DNA of 64,000 nt from Lepisosteus oculatus. Lineage: Eukaryota > Chordata > Actinopteri > Semionotiformes > Lepisosteidae. Numbering within the stretch: the first letter of the stretch is position 1; each line of letters starts with the position of its first letter. Where the stretch lies: positions 8,510,775 to 8,574,774 of the forward strand of contig NC_090716.1 in NCBI RefSeq assembly GCF_040954835.1, given 5' to 3'. The notes under the pieces are model-generated. The model had not been told where the DNA came from and did no database searches. It saw only the letters and a list, made by a program, of their open reading frames with translations. This document shows, piece by piece, positions 51,801 through 63,311 of the stretch. A program made the translations under genes and the position numbers.

Positions 51801-54800
51801 AGAAAAGGAATAACTTAACTCAGCATTTATTTAAATTACTTAAGTCCTTAAAAAAAGTGGTGGCCCGAAAATAATTGAGAATAAAATGTGCTGTAGTTTA
51901 CTTCTTGATTAAAATAATTGTGGCGCAAATTGTCTGTCTATACTGTTGAAACTGATTACTGTTCAAGAAACAGTTTGAAGACCTTGAACCAATAAGTTAA
52001 TAGCAACTAAACGAGCAATATAGTTAAGAAAAACTCTATTTTTTAATCTTGGATTTTATTTTTATGATAAATGAAATGTTGAACCCTTTTGAAATTTTAT
52101 TTTTTATTTTTCTTCTCCTGCCTTATTGTGTGCAACGTGTAATGCTCTATGGATGCAATAAGAAAAAGTGAGCCTAGTGTATGGAACTGAGGATATTCAG
52201 ATGATCGTTCTTACATTTGTGAAGATTTTGAAATTTTGGATTTTTTTTCTTTTAGGGAACATGCACTTTATTATTTTCTGAATCTTTGTGGCTTGTGTAT
52301 GTGTTTGAAATAGTACTGGAGGACTTTCCAAGGGAAGACATTAACCTCACCTACACAGATGGCACTTCCTCCAATAGAACTCCTCAGCAGTCTTCCCCAC
52401 TCAGCAAAATTCCTTTGCAATTTGTTTTTAAAGGTGAGACTTGTGATTCTGTAAACATTAAGATCTGGTAGAAATTTTAAAAGTTTTAGCATTGAGGTTT
52501 GTATACCAGGTGTGAGCCTGGTCAGTACCTGGATTTGAGACCTTTGAGACCTCCTGGGAAAAACTAAGGTTGCTTAGTTGGAAGAGGTGTTGGTGGAGCC
52601 AGCAGGGGGCACTAACCCTACAGTCCATGTGGGTCCTAATGCCCCAGTATAGTGACAAGGACACTATACTGTAAAAAGGCACTGTCCTTCAGATGAGAAG
52701 TAAAACCGAGATCCTGACTCTCTGTGGTCATTAAAAATCCCAGGGTGTTTCTTAAAAAGAGTAGGGCTGTAACTCCATTGTCCTAGCTGAATTTCCCATT
52801 GGCCCTTATCAATCATGGCCTCCTTATAATTCCCATCTATGAACTGGTTTTGTCACTCTGTTCTCCTCTCCCTGAGAGCTGATGTGTGGTGAGTGTTCTG
52901 GCGCACTATGGCTGCCGTCACATCATCCAGGTGGGGCTGCACATTGGTGGTGGTGGAGGAGAGTCCCCATTGCCTGTAAAAGCGCTTTGAGTGGAGTGTC
53001 CAGAAAAGCGCTATATAAGTGTAAGCAATTATTATTAATTATTCTTATTATTGTATCCAATTACTTAGTTTCTCATTACAATTTCAGTTACTGTTTGCAG
53101 GAGCTGAATTTTTAATGTGGTTCTTGTGATTTAATTGCTGTTTATTTTGATTAATAGTTTAAATTTTATCGACACTTTATTTGAAGAGATCATTTGAAAA
53201 TCCTATTGGACTTCTATTAATGTTGGAAGGTGCAAGTATCACACTGTTGCATGTTTTTCAGTTAATCCTCCAGTGCCTTCTTGTGAGTTTGGAGAATTCA
53301 GGCCCCAGTTCCTCTTGCCCACTCCTCCTCGGGGAGCTTTCAGAGAAGCTACAGTTGGCCGCGAGTTCCAGCTCGCTGTCGCAGCACAAGCAAATCTTTC
53401 AGTGTAAGATGGTTTTAAATTCATTCAAGTGATGTAAACTGCATCTTTAACATTCATTTAACTTTTTCCTGACCTCCACTTATTTGTAACCTTATGTTCT
53501 ACCTAAAAATCTTTTCCTTTTTTTTTGTTGAAGGGTATATGATATCAAAGTCAGTGGGCCTCTGAATATTACTAAAACATTCCATTACAATGGGACAAGT
53601 AAGATCGGGCAGATAATTGCAAAGTGGACACCACAAGACAATGATGTTGGGCTCCATGTTCCTATGTGTTTTATTGCAGAAACAAGAGACGGGTAATTTA
53701 TTAAGGTTATTTATTACTTATTGTGCATTTCCTAAACTTCTAAAATTAAGTGTGTAATTTACTTTTTTTTAGGTACCAGTCAGACCTAAGATGTATAGTA
53801 GTGTTGGTTGGAACTGCTGCTACACAGACGAGTAAGTACGTTCAAATGAATATACATCTATTACTTTTTCAGTTGCCGTCTGCATTAATTGTGCTATTAA
53901 CTAGGTATGAGTGAGTAACTGCTTACACCTACTGTATTAGACTAATTAAATTGTTGAATGGTGTAATGTTGTAAGTAATTACGTAATCAACAGGACAAGC
54001 CGAAGTTGTGTGTTCTGAAAGCACAATGTCCGTATTTGTGGACAAGTCTTCCATTCATGAAGTTGATGAAAATAATTTGCGGCTCAATGACCCATCTTGC
54101 AAAGTGACATCCAATAAATCCCACTTCATTGCCTCAGTTTCATTAAATTCATGTGGGACAGAGCTTGAGGTAACTTCCCTCTTTTTTGCTTTCTTTGACC
54201 TTGAATATTTGCACATCATTCTAGACAGTGTCTTCCCTAATGCATACAGAAAAGATGTTAAACTGCATATTAAAAAAAAAAAAACAAGATCCTTTTATAC
54301 ATTTACCAATTATGAATGACTTTCCAAAGAAGTTTTTTTTTCCCACATGCCCTATAATGTTTTTAATGTATTTTCAGGAAATGGAGAATTCCTTGGTTTT
54401 CAAAAATGAAATTACATCATTTGATGCGCCTCATAATGTCATCACCAGGGGGAATGTTCTGGAGATACCATTTTCTTGCTCCTTTCCCAAAACATTCCTG
54501 ACATCTGGCTCCTTCACTGTGCACAAGACAGTTGATACATTCACAAGTTCAGGCTCTGGAAGATTCACCTATGTCTTTGAGTTCTATAACAGTAGTGCTT
54601 TCACAGAGCTCATTAAGCCCAGCACCTACCCAGTGAAGGCTGAACAAGGAGAGATGCTGTACGTGAGTATACAAGTACGCTCGTCTTTGAACACTACCCA
54701 GCTTTTTGTGGAGTCTTGCAGAGCAACCCCTCATGATGACCCAGATGATCCAATATATTATGACATAATAAAAAATGGGTACGTAATTTATTCTCTAAAG

Positions 54801-56800
54801 ATGTGTTTGGCCTTTAGTCTATTTGTATTTGTCAATATATCTAATGTTCATAATTGCTACACTGCCTGTTACCAGAATCTTGTCAAGTACCATTGTGCAA
54901 CTTGTTTCTACTCTCGTTTTTTTCTCTTCTTCCTACTAAACTCTATCCATCCCATGTGAAAATTGTTGTTAAATTGATTTTTTTTGTAGGTGCAAAATTG
55001 ATGAAACTTTAGTGGTCTACCCAAGCAACCAGACGGTTTATCGCTTTGGAATGAAAGCTTTCAATTTCATTGGGGAGTATAACCAGGTGAAACCTCAAGA
55101 TTTACTGGGAGGGAGAATTTTAAAATTGGATGCTAATCACAGATGTGTGTAAATAAGATCCTGATCATAACAGAATTCGATTCCCTTACCCCACCACCTG
55201 TTTTAAAGACTGTATGCATTTGCTATAAACTTTTTATAATTTAAAATCAAAAGTGTTGCTTCACTGTGAATTTTGTTTTTAGACTGCTGAGAATCCTTTT
55301 TCAAAAGAAATAGCCCATACAGTACGAAGTGAGAATGCCACATCTGTGACAACTGCCTTGTGCTACAGAGAGTATGATGAGCGATTGGGTCTCAAATGGG
55401 CATACAGTATCTTAGTTTGGGGATTTTCAGAAAATGCTCTGCTGTCTTTACTCATTTTAACTTTAATAAATATTAAATTCACTATGGATTAAGTTATACA
55501 TCCCTGTTACAAAGTTGAAGAAATTCTGCTGTAAACTATTATTTAAATGTATTGAAATTAATTCACCAACAGACAACAGCTTTATTCCAGTATCATAGTG
55601 AGTCCATGAGTTATGTGGTCCCTGTGCCGCAGTGATTGTTCTCTAGATGCATATTGTTTCAGAGTGAATTCTCTTCTGCCTGCTGACTAATTGCCACCAT
55701 GTGTTGTTACAGGTGTATATCAATTGTGTTGTTATCTTGTGCCTAGCCGGTAATCCCAACACTCGTTGTGCTCAAGGCTGTATAAATAGCACATCCTCCT
55801 CCCTTCAGCTTGGGCTAAGCCATTTGAACAGAAGATCCTTGGGCATACAAACGGAGAGGCACTACATTTCTCAGGGACCTGTGCAGATAAATAGGAATCT
55901 TACAGATAATTCAGGTAAAGACAGGCCTGATGGCAAAAAAGTGCAGATGAAACTTTCAAAAACACCAGATAATTGTCATGTGACAGATTCCTTAACTAAA
56001 AACCTCCTTGGATAAGACTCAACCAGATGTTTAGTTAATTTATCAGAGTTTCTGTCTTAAACAGTAGATCATGGATTAATAGGCCTGTATTTTGACACTT
56101 GAGAAGGTAATCTCAGAGATTATAGGCCAGAAAAATCTATGGTTACCTTAATATAACCCAAATTACTCTGGCCTTTTTGCATATTTTTTTATATTCCGAA
56201 ATTTTAATAAGTCTGCTTTCAAAAATAATGCACAACCCGAGTTATTGGTGTCCAGCAAAAATTGTTGAAAACCAAAAAACTAGCTTGATGTACACTCTCT
56301 GTACTCCAAAAAATGTATTAAATGCTGTCCACATTCAGTAGCCTTTGTCAAGACTTGCATACTTGGTTACACAAAGACCATGCATTAGTTGTAAGCATTC
56401 CATATGGCAGGAAGCCTTCCTTTTAAAATCAATTAAGGAATTAATCCATTAGGTTGTATGTTATCTGTCCAATCACTTATGCTGAGTCATTTATTTTCAA
56501 AATGAAAACAGCTGGGATGCAGCCTTCGGGTCCTGTACTTCAAGGATATGACTGTCTTGCTGCTGAGAATATACTCTACTGGTGATTCCAAATGTATTTA
56601 ATAATGAGTACATTTTCTTTTGTAGTGCAGTAGTAAACAGTTTTCTCTCCCACTTTTTTAATTTCACTGCAGATCTCGCAGTGAATGTGAACGTCAACAC
56701 CGTGGTCGTCGCTGGGGCTGTTCTTGGCACCACTGCTATGGTGTGTGGTGCAGTCATCTACAAAACCAGAAGGGCCATTCGATACGACCTGCTGCAGTAA
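48816..56800 (+). CDS. ZP-domain transmembrane glycoprotein, copy 1
   Basis: Thirteen coding exons: 48816-48935, 49226-49419, 49863-50000, 50673-50811, 52256-52433, 53262-53403, 53534-53692, 53773-53831, 53994-54169, 54378-54778, 54990-55086, 55713-55914, 56673-56800. They total 2133 nt, 710 residues, all junctions in frame. Signal peptide about 1-24. A cysteine-rich N-terminal module follows (FTPRGKNPDD, GNWCQAEGYM, NCCW, LLAHDPDGDHVRCRYG), then a Pro-rich Ig-like middle region from about 257. The ZP domain runs from about Cys383 (EVVCSESTMSVFVDKSSI) to the C-terminal cysteines (NTRCAQGC). A dibasic site, LNRR, at 641-642 fits the furin-type cleavage of ZP proteins. Transmembrane helix about 677-696, then the short tail KTRRAIRYDLLQ. 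Several N-glycosylation sequons. ZP proteins polymerise into extracellular matrices; the tissue and precise role are unknown. Related multi-copy genes occur in fish, from memory only. Not ZP1-4 or uromodulin by N-terminal content. Confidence 0.9.
52506..53056 (+). repeat. 5S-headed SINE in ZP intron 5
   Basis: Begins inside the 5S head (CCAGGTGTGAGCCTGGTCAG) and lacks the first part including box A. It then runs through AGCAGGGGGCACTAACCCTA, GGTCATTAAAAATCCCAGGG and GCGCACTATGGCTGCCGTCA to CGCTATATAAGTGTAAGCAA and an ATT tail. It lies between the exons ending at 52433 and starting at 53262. It contains the segment CCAGCAGGGGGCACTAACCC that the 34.5-kb copy lacks. Confidence 0.88.
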
Positions 56801-57395
56801 CAGGAAACCAGTATGGACTGACATTGGATGCCACTTCTTTCACTCAGTTTACTGGCTGTGGAAGTCGTCCTTGCAGATTTTAAGGGCTTCTTTCTTCTTT
56901 TATGATAAGTAAAAGATGGGAAGATGGTAAACATGGATTCTTTCAGCCTGCACATCTTTCTATGCTTCAAAATTCAATGCTGCCGTTTAGCAGTGCCTTG
57001 GATGCTTGCAGATGTCTCCACACAAGACATTTTGTTTGGTTTTTGTAAAACAAGTATGGGTAGAGCTTCTCCCCCACCACTGCTTTTCTTTCATTCATTC
57101 TGCAGACATTTGGAACATAAGCAATCCAGGAACTTGGCCACCTAATACGAAGATGTGAATGATGCTGTTCAGCGCAACATCTTAATTTCATCTCTAGAAT
57201 ATATTTGATCCATGTAATTCATCATAGACAGAATGGGGATGATCTGTATTTGCGTAATGGCTTGATAATGTCTTATGCACAGATTTCTCTATCCCAAAAG
57301 TCAACATACAGTAGCTTATCTAAAACGCCATAATGAATTGTCATCTATCTGAAAACTAATGTTATGCTGTGAATAAAGGGGTAGAATGAGTCAAA
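56801..57395 (+). terminator. 3' UTR and polyadenylation signal of ZP copy 1
   Basis: A canonical AATAAA at 57372-57377 lies 572 nt after the stop codon. Cleavage would fall near 57390-57400. No earlier canonical signal stands out. The stretch holds no repeat. Confidence 0.65.
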
Positions 57396-57640
57396 TGGCA
57401 GTCGCTTTGTAAGTGATGGAAACATTTATTTAATTCTGTTTTGTCAAAAATTTTAAAATGCACTTAAGCTGTTAGCTGTTCTAGCAGGAACATGCCTGCT
57501 TTTGTGCATGATCAGCTTGTGACTCTTTGAAATTGCCACAGACTGAAATCTTCAAAGACTGGGGGTTATCTTTTAAAGTTGGAGGCTAAGGTGTCAAAGA
57601 TTCAGCTACCATATTGTCAGTTGTGACTTTTCCTGGCTTA

Positions 57641-58302
57641 GTATGAAATTCTACGGAAGCGCATTGCTGCCACCAAGGGGAAAAAACAATTCCGCCTTAT
57701 CTTGGAATTACCAGATAGCATTGCTTACGTCAGTGTATGTACAACCCGTTATGTTGTACACTGAATGCATGTAGAAGCTACCATGAACTTGGCTGGCACT
57801 TTCGGTTTAATTTACTTTCAACTGGGGTTTAGTCCTAATGAAATCTTGCAATTTTTAACAAATTTAAGAATCATTGCAAGCATGAGGACCAGTTTTGTGG
57901 GATTTAGAGATCAAAGCAATGATGGTTCCATTATGAACAGTTATACATACAATCACTTAAAACTGTAACTCTGCTCGTAGTGATATAGGTATTAAAGGAA
58001 TAAGTTAAAGGTTTATTCCATGCTGAGAAGAAAAGAAACACAATGTTTTGGCTGTTAGGGCTTCACAGCTGAAACGTTCATTTTCCCACCCTCTTTTCAG
58101 CATGGAATAAACCTTTAACTTGTTCCTTTGCAGCCTATGCATGCTGACGCAGGTACCTACTTGATATAGGTAGTAGTGTATATGACAATTGTGCTATCAT
58201 GCAATCGCATAAAGTATGTTAGAATTACTATCTCGTAATTCCGAGATAAGGGCGAGGATTTTTTTTTCTTGGGGGCAGTAATGCGCTTCCGTAAAATTCC
58301 AC
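57641..58302. mobile_element. Non-autonomous DNA element with about 75-bp terminal inverted repeats
   Basis: The left end (CTACGGAAGCGCATTGCTGC, then CTTATCTTGGAATTACCAGA) matches the reverse complement of the right end (TTACGGAAGCGCATTACTGC, then CTTATCTCGGAATTACGAGA). The ends are about 85 percent alike by eye. No transposase frame is present inside. The superfamily was not determined. Confidence 0.65.
57994..58130. repeat. Foldback element, nested
   Basis: AAAGGAATAAGTTAAAGG and TTTATTCCATGCTGA on the left are mirrored by TCAGCATGGAATAAA and CCTTTAACTTGTTCCTTT on the right. The middle holds AGAAAAGAAACACAATGTTT and CAGCTGAAACGTTCA, also roughly complementary. It lies within the inverted-repeat element at 57641-58302. 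Confidence 0.75.
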
Positions 58303-59888
58303 TATTTTTTATGTATACAGTTCTATTGAATACTTGCCTCTCTGTTCTTCTTCCTTAGAAAGTGGACCCCACAGGCTCATTTTATAAAGGACTGCTAATG
58401 TTGGGAGTAGTCAGACAAAGTTCTCTAGGCTTCTAGTGCAACAGTGACTCCCATGAATCCCAAGACACTAGACTCTGCAAAGCTGTTAGCATGACATGTT
58501 AGGAAAGTACTCTCTACAAGTGCAAAGATTAGTAGGAAAGTGTTCATTTTTGCAGTGCACTGGAGCTGTTCTACGGTGATCGTACCATTCGAAGAACCTA
58601 GACAAGCTTGTGCCTATTCGCTTTTGTCCGAAATGTTTAACAGGTTTCAAGTTGGGTAAGTTGGGCATCCACACCTTTGTCTTGCAAGCATGTTATACAA
58701 GCAATATGAGGGCATATCCACGGCAGGGCGGACCCACTGGAAGGATGTGATCTATCTGGTAAGGTGTGGCCAGGTTGCTTTCAATCACTCCAGGTGGAGG
58801 TCTGGGGTGATTGGACAACAGGATTCAAAGTATCACAATTTGAGTCCTATCGAGTGGTGTTCTGTACAAAGACGGACTCCCTGACAAACCCTTGAGTCAT
58901 CACATAGGAGGACTTGAGTGTATGTGAGTCCACCTGAGGTATTGTTCCATCATTCCCGTCACATGCAGATGTTCTCTTAAAAGGCAGGGCTAACATAGAA
59001 GTATAGCAAAGGGGGGCTAAAACTACAAAAAAGTTTTAGACCTATGACAATTACCCAAATCAAATGTTTGTATTCTCAAAGTGATAACATTTTGTTTAAA
59101 ATAAACAGTATTTGAATTTAGGTCTTTTTTTTCTGTCTTATAGAGCAAGGGGAAAGCATTTGTTTCCTTGCTATGGTTTCATTATTTTTTCTTTAATGTG
59201 AAGTTTATTACACATTAAGAAAATACAAGATGGTATATTTTCAAAACACTGGCATTAGATTCCTTATAAAACGCAATACTACGTTGTCTTCCAGTTTCAG
59301 CAAGCCACATCACATCATGGCTGAAAAGTTTAAGAATTTTGATAGGTACTACAACCTCACTTATAACTAATAACCTAATAAAAATGATGAAAAATGCTGT
59401 TATCTGAGGAGGCATTTCATTGTCACTAGGTGGAGCTGTGAGATCTGGTTTCCATCTGCAATAAAAGCAAAGGGTTCAGTAAGTCCTTTCTCCTCATCCA
59501 CACCTGAGAGCAGCTATGCTGAAAAACACAAAGCTGTTGACAATAAGCAGAAGTAAAGTTGTTTGGACATATTTGACTACTTTTACATTTATACAGTACA
59601 GTAATTTTGTCATTGAGCCTATGCAATATTTATCTAAACAGGTCGGTAATTTACTCAAACAGAATTAAAACTTTTCTTTTTATCCACAGGCTAAATAATT
59701 TGCTTTTAAATGCAATGCACTTGATTTATCACAAAAAACAGGCATCCTTGAACTTAACTCCAGGTATGTATCTCCTTTTGTAGCCTGCTGGTGTGCTGAG
59801 GGTGGAACTGGATGTCTGAGAAAAGGCAGACAAGGTACTTTCACACAACTTTATAGATGGCATCTACAGTATGTCTATTTTATGGAAG

Positions 59889-59957
59889 AAGTAAAGGTTT
59901 ATTCCATGCTGAAAAGAGAAGAAAAGAAACGCAACGTTTTGGCTGTGGAGCTGTTTT
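59889..59957 (+). repeat. Half of the foldback element
   Basis: AGTAAAGGTTTATTCCATGC, then AGAGAAGAAAAGAAACGCAA and CGTTTTGGCTGTGGAGCTGT, equals the left arm of the element at 57994-58130. The right arm is absent. Confidence 0.7.
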
Positions 59958-60179
59958 CATGTCTGAACTGTGTCTGTTTTATACTGTATATTAAGAAGTA
60001 AATCTCGTGTGTGAAAAATGCACTAGAAAACTGGAAGATAAAAGGAAGGAAACGGGGACAACTACAATTACAATTTTGATTATGAATAGGTTACATTTTA
60101 GGTATTAGAAAACACTTTCTGATCATTCAAAACAATGAGAAAACCATTGTAAAAGTTCATTACCTCTTTGTTTTAAAGA

Positions 60180-60317
60180 GCAGTGGGTGGCTGCTTTCCG
60201 AGTCAAAGTCAAGGGTCATTTTCAGGTCTGACTTCAGCTCTGGTATCTGCTTTTGGTTTTGTTTCTGCATCAGCTGCCTTTCACACAGATGAGTTACCAT
60301 AGGTGTTTGTGTATAAT
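60180..60317 (+). repeat. Dispersed repeat, copy 2 (unclassified)
   Basis: Same ordered matches as 47117-47262: GGTCTGACTT, TGCTTTTGGTTT, TTCTGCATCAGCTGC, CATAGGTG. Unclassified. Confidence 0.5.
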
Positions 60318-60431
60318 ACTTGACAGGTTTGTCAGCAGTTTAATCTTGCCATTGTTATTTCCCTACCCTTTTTAATTATTTCCCTACCTTTTGTAATTGT
60401 TCCTGGTTGTTCTGCAGCTTTTTGGACGAAC

Positions 60432-61340
60432 TAAAATAATAATAAACTTTATTTTTTATAGCGCCTTTAAAGGTGGCTTCTCAAAGCGCTTTACAGGATG
60501 ACAACAATAAATAAGAATACACAAGATAAAACACAATTACAATATATAGAGGAAACCGTGGATGGTGGTACTAAGAAAAGCAGAGGGGTGAAGAATGGAA
60601 CCAGTTAAGTAAAGGCTTTTCTAAAGAGGATTTTGAGTCTGGATTTGAAGGAGTTTAGAGAAAGTGACTCTCTAATATTCTTGGGGAGAGAGTTCCAGAG
60701 CTTGGGGGCATAACAGGAGAAGGCCCCGTCACACATACAATGTAGACGGGCTTGGGGGGACAGTAAGGAGAACAGAATTAGAAGAGTGAAGGTTGCGAGG
60801 TGGGGAGTAGGGTGATAATAGTTCAGACAGGTACTGAGGTGCCAAGCCATGCAGAGTCTTATAGGTGAGCATGAGGATTTTAAAGTCCACATGGAATTTG
60901 ACCGGAAGCCAGTGCAAGGACACCAGGATAGGAGTAATGTGATCATTTGCACTAGACCTGGTCAGGATTCTGGCTGCTGAATTTTGGACATACTGCAGTT
61001 TGTTCAGAGTAGATTTAGATACCCCAGCGAGTAGAGCATTGCAGTAGTCAATTCGAGAGAACACAAATGTGTTGATCAGCTTCTCAGCCACAGTTAGTGA
61101 TAGCATAGGGCTATGCTAAGGTGAAAAAAGATGTTTTGACAGTATGCTGCACATGTGGGTCGAATGTTAAGCCAGAATCGGATATAACCCCAAGGTTTTT
61201 CAATTTTGATTGAAGCTCAATTACAAAACCATCTACAGATAGGTTTACAGGACTGGCTTTACGAAGTTGATGGGGGGGTGCCAATAAGCATTACTTCAGT
61301 CTTGTCACAGTTAATGCACTCAGCATCGACAAGTGTGTGT
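60432..61340 (-). pseudogene. Remnant of an L2-type LINE, 3' end of the reverse transcriptase ORF
   Basis: On the minus strand the fragments run in order: NCDKTEVMLIGTP, VNLSVDGFVIELQSKLKNLG, DSGLTFDPHVQ, then LINTFVFSRIDYCNALLAGV, ARILTRSS, LHWLPV, FKILMLTYKTLHGLAPQYL and finally APKLWNSLP and SFKSRLKILF. This is the C-terminal end of fish L2/CR1-group reverse transcriptase. It is broken by at least one frameshift around 60.73-60.95 kb and a stop plus deletion near 61.1 kb. The 3' tail (AAAGCGCTTTGAGAAGCCAC and TATAAAAAATAAAGTTTATT on the minus strand) is typical. 5'-truncated and inactive. Confidence 0.82.
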
Positions 61341-61788
61341 TCATTTGGCATTTCATCTGTTGAATACATTTAGAATTTATTAATTTGTTTCTGTCTCGCA
61401 CAAATATCACTTTACAATTTGTCAACCAATGCATTTAGTGCATTTGTCTGGAAAGCATTCTGAAGTTACCTCTATATAAACTACATTCTTAACTTTTGGA
61501 GACTTTCATTTTCATTTCAATTTTAGAATTTCATTAAAAAATCATTAACAAAGCTCTTTTAATAGGAACAATGAGTCCCTATGTGGTAAATTACAAGTGC
61601 AAAATTGAAATGAAAATGATCAGTCAGAAAAATGTTTGAATAGCAGGAAGACATTGCTGTGAATATTTACATAGCACGTGATATTTCTTTCTTTTGTTCT
61701 TACCTGTCAGCCCAGGGCATTTTACAACCAAAGCAAAGGACAAGATTTTTTATCTTTTCAGTTGCTGAAGGAGAGACATCAAGCAACA

Positions 61789-63311
61789 ATGGCTCTTTAC
61801 GAGTTATGGCTTTTTAGTTTCTTGATCTCTGTAGGCACTGCAGGACACATGCAAGGCGGGTTAATGACTTTTATGCCCATTAGAAAAAATCCTGATGGTT
61901 CTATTATGGTAAGTTAAATTCATAATGTGTACTACATATGGAGACAAGGAAAGTTTCAATTTAACATGGGGAGGCAGAGAACGTGAGAAAGTGAGAAACG
62001 TGAGAAAGTTTCTTGTTTATTTGATCAGTCATTTTGAATTGAGTTTTGAAACTGATACAGGACAATGTAGAATTGTACTAAAAAAACATAAGCCCTTAAA
62101 TTCAAATATTAAAGGCACTAATTGTCATCCACTCAAAATATGAAAAATTTCAACAGTGTTCTAAATACTTATTTCAATTTTTAATTAAAAAAATGCATAT
62201 GTTGTGTACACAAGATTCTTTACTTTGTTCTGAAAATACACATGTACAGTCCAATGACCCCCATATTTCCTGATAACAAGAAAAAGTTAATGATTGGGAT
62301 ACTGTATGTATTTCACTGCTCATTGCACAAAATTTTTGTGAAATGTCTTATGCCTTAACACTCAAAGATGGACTGCTTTACAGAGTTGATTCCAAATGCT
62401 TACAAAAACTGTAGACATAAATAAATCACACTTTCTTTAAACAAAAAACACAACAATAATTATTGTTCCAAGACAACAGAATAATTAGACATAGAAACTG
62501 GAACAAAAACACAGATAATGGTCACCATTTTCATATTCATGGACAGTAACAGAAAAGATTGTTTTTATTTCTTAATTTTGGCTGGATCATTGGCATATTT
62601 GATATATGGCTAAACATTTAAAAGAAAATTTAATACATGGAAAATGCGAAGCAAACGAACATATCAGTGGGTGAATACCGCATTTGCTTTCAGTTAAATA
62701 CCCCAACATGCTTTGTAGGTGGACTTCCGTTACAAGGAGACCTCCAATGGGTCCTGCAACCATGAGCACAGCTGGAACTGCCAGAATGGAGACTGTGGGG
62801 AGGTTGTTGATGCTGCAGTTGTGGATGTAGCCAGGGATACTAACCTTGGGCAATGGTGCCAATCAGAAGGATACATATTAAGAAACCTCTCAAGCGATAA
62901 GCCATTTGAATTGAGGTAAGCAGATCCTGAAAATGTAAAAAAAACAAAGAATTTTCATTATGGCGAACTAGTTGAAGGGCATTTTTATTTTGAACATACT
63001 AATTTACCAAACTCTAGAATCTGGTAACAAATCAATTATCATAGATAGCCTGTCTATTAAAGTCAATTACATTGATTCAAATGTTTGATGATGAACAGAT
63101 TTATAGAGAATATTTCTAGGAACAAGCACTCGTATTACTGAATGCAGCATTATTTCTTTTCCGACTGAAATAGGGCTGCAGACTGCTGCTGGATCCCTAA
63201 TGTTCTTGGAACATCAAACTGGCAGCTGCTGACTCATGTGGATATGGGAAATCGATCTGATTCAAGTCTGCTCAATAGATCTCCAGTTACCACAATGCTA
63301 TCGGCGATCAG
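61789..63311 (+). CDS. ZP-domain family gene, copy 2 (5' part only)
   Basis: Three exons seen: 61789-61908, 62719-62915 and 63174-63311. Their lengths (120, 197, 138) match the first three exons of copy 1 (120, 194, 138) and phases are identical. The product starts with a signal peptide (MALYELWLFSFLISVGTAG). The same N-terminal module follows: FMPIRKNPDGSIM, RYKETSNGSC, GQWCQSEGYI, SDKPFELRAADCCW, NWQLLTHVDMGNRSD, NRSPVTTML. The last donor seen is ATCAG|GTCTGT at 63311. The rest, including the expected ZP domain, is to the right of the window. A longer reading from an upstream ATG at 61678 is less likely because the signal peptide begins at 61789. Confidence 0.88.

Larger units (their letters stand above)
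57396..61788. other. Spacer between the two ZP genes
   Basis: Holds a 660-bp inverted-repeat element (57641-58302) with a foldback inside it, a foldback fragment (59889-59957), a dispersed repeat (60180-60317) and an L2-type LINE remnant (60432-61340). I found no exon-like remnant of a further ZP copy. A stretch at 58.7-58.95 kb has several CG pairs but no recognisable product. An E-box CACGTG at 61675-61680 lies about 110 bp before the second ZP start; whether it regulates that gene is unknown. Confidence 0.55.

Noticed and set aside
60605-61106. Intact cellular gene on the minus strand
   Set aside because: The residues are those of an L2-type reverse transcriptase tail, split over two frames.
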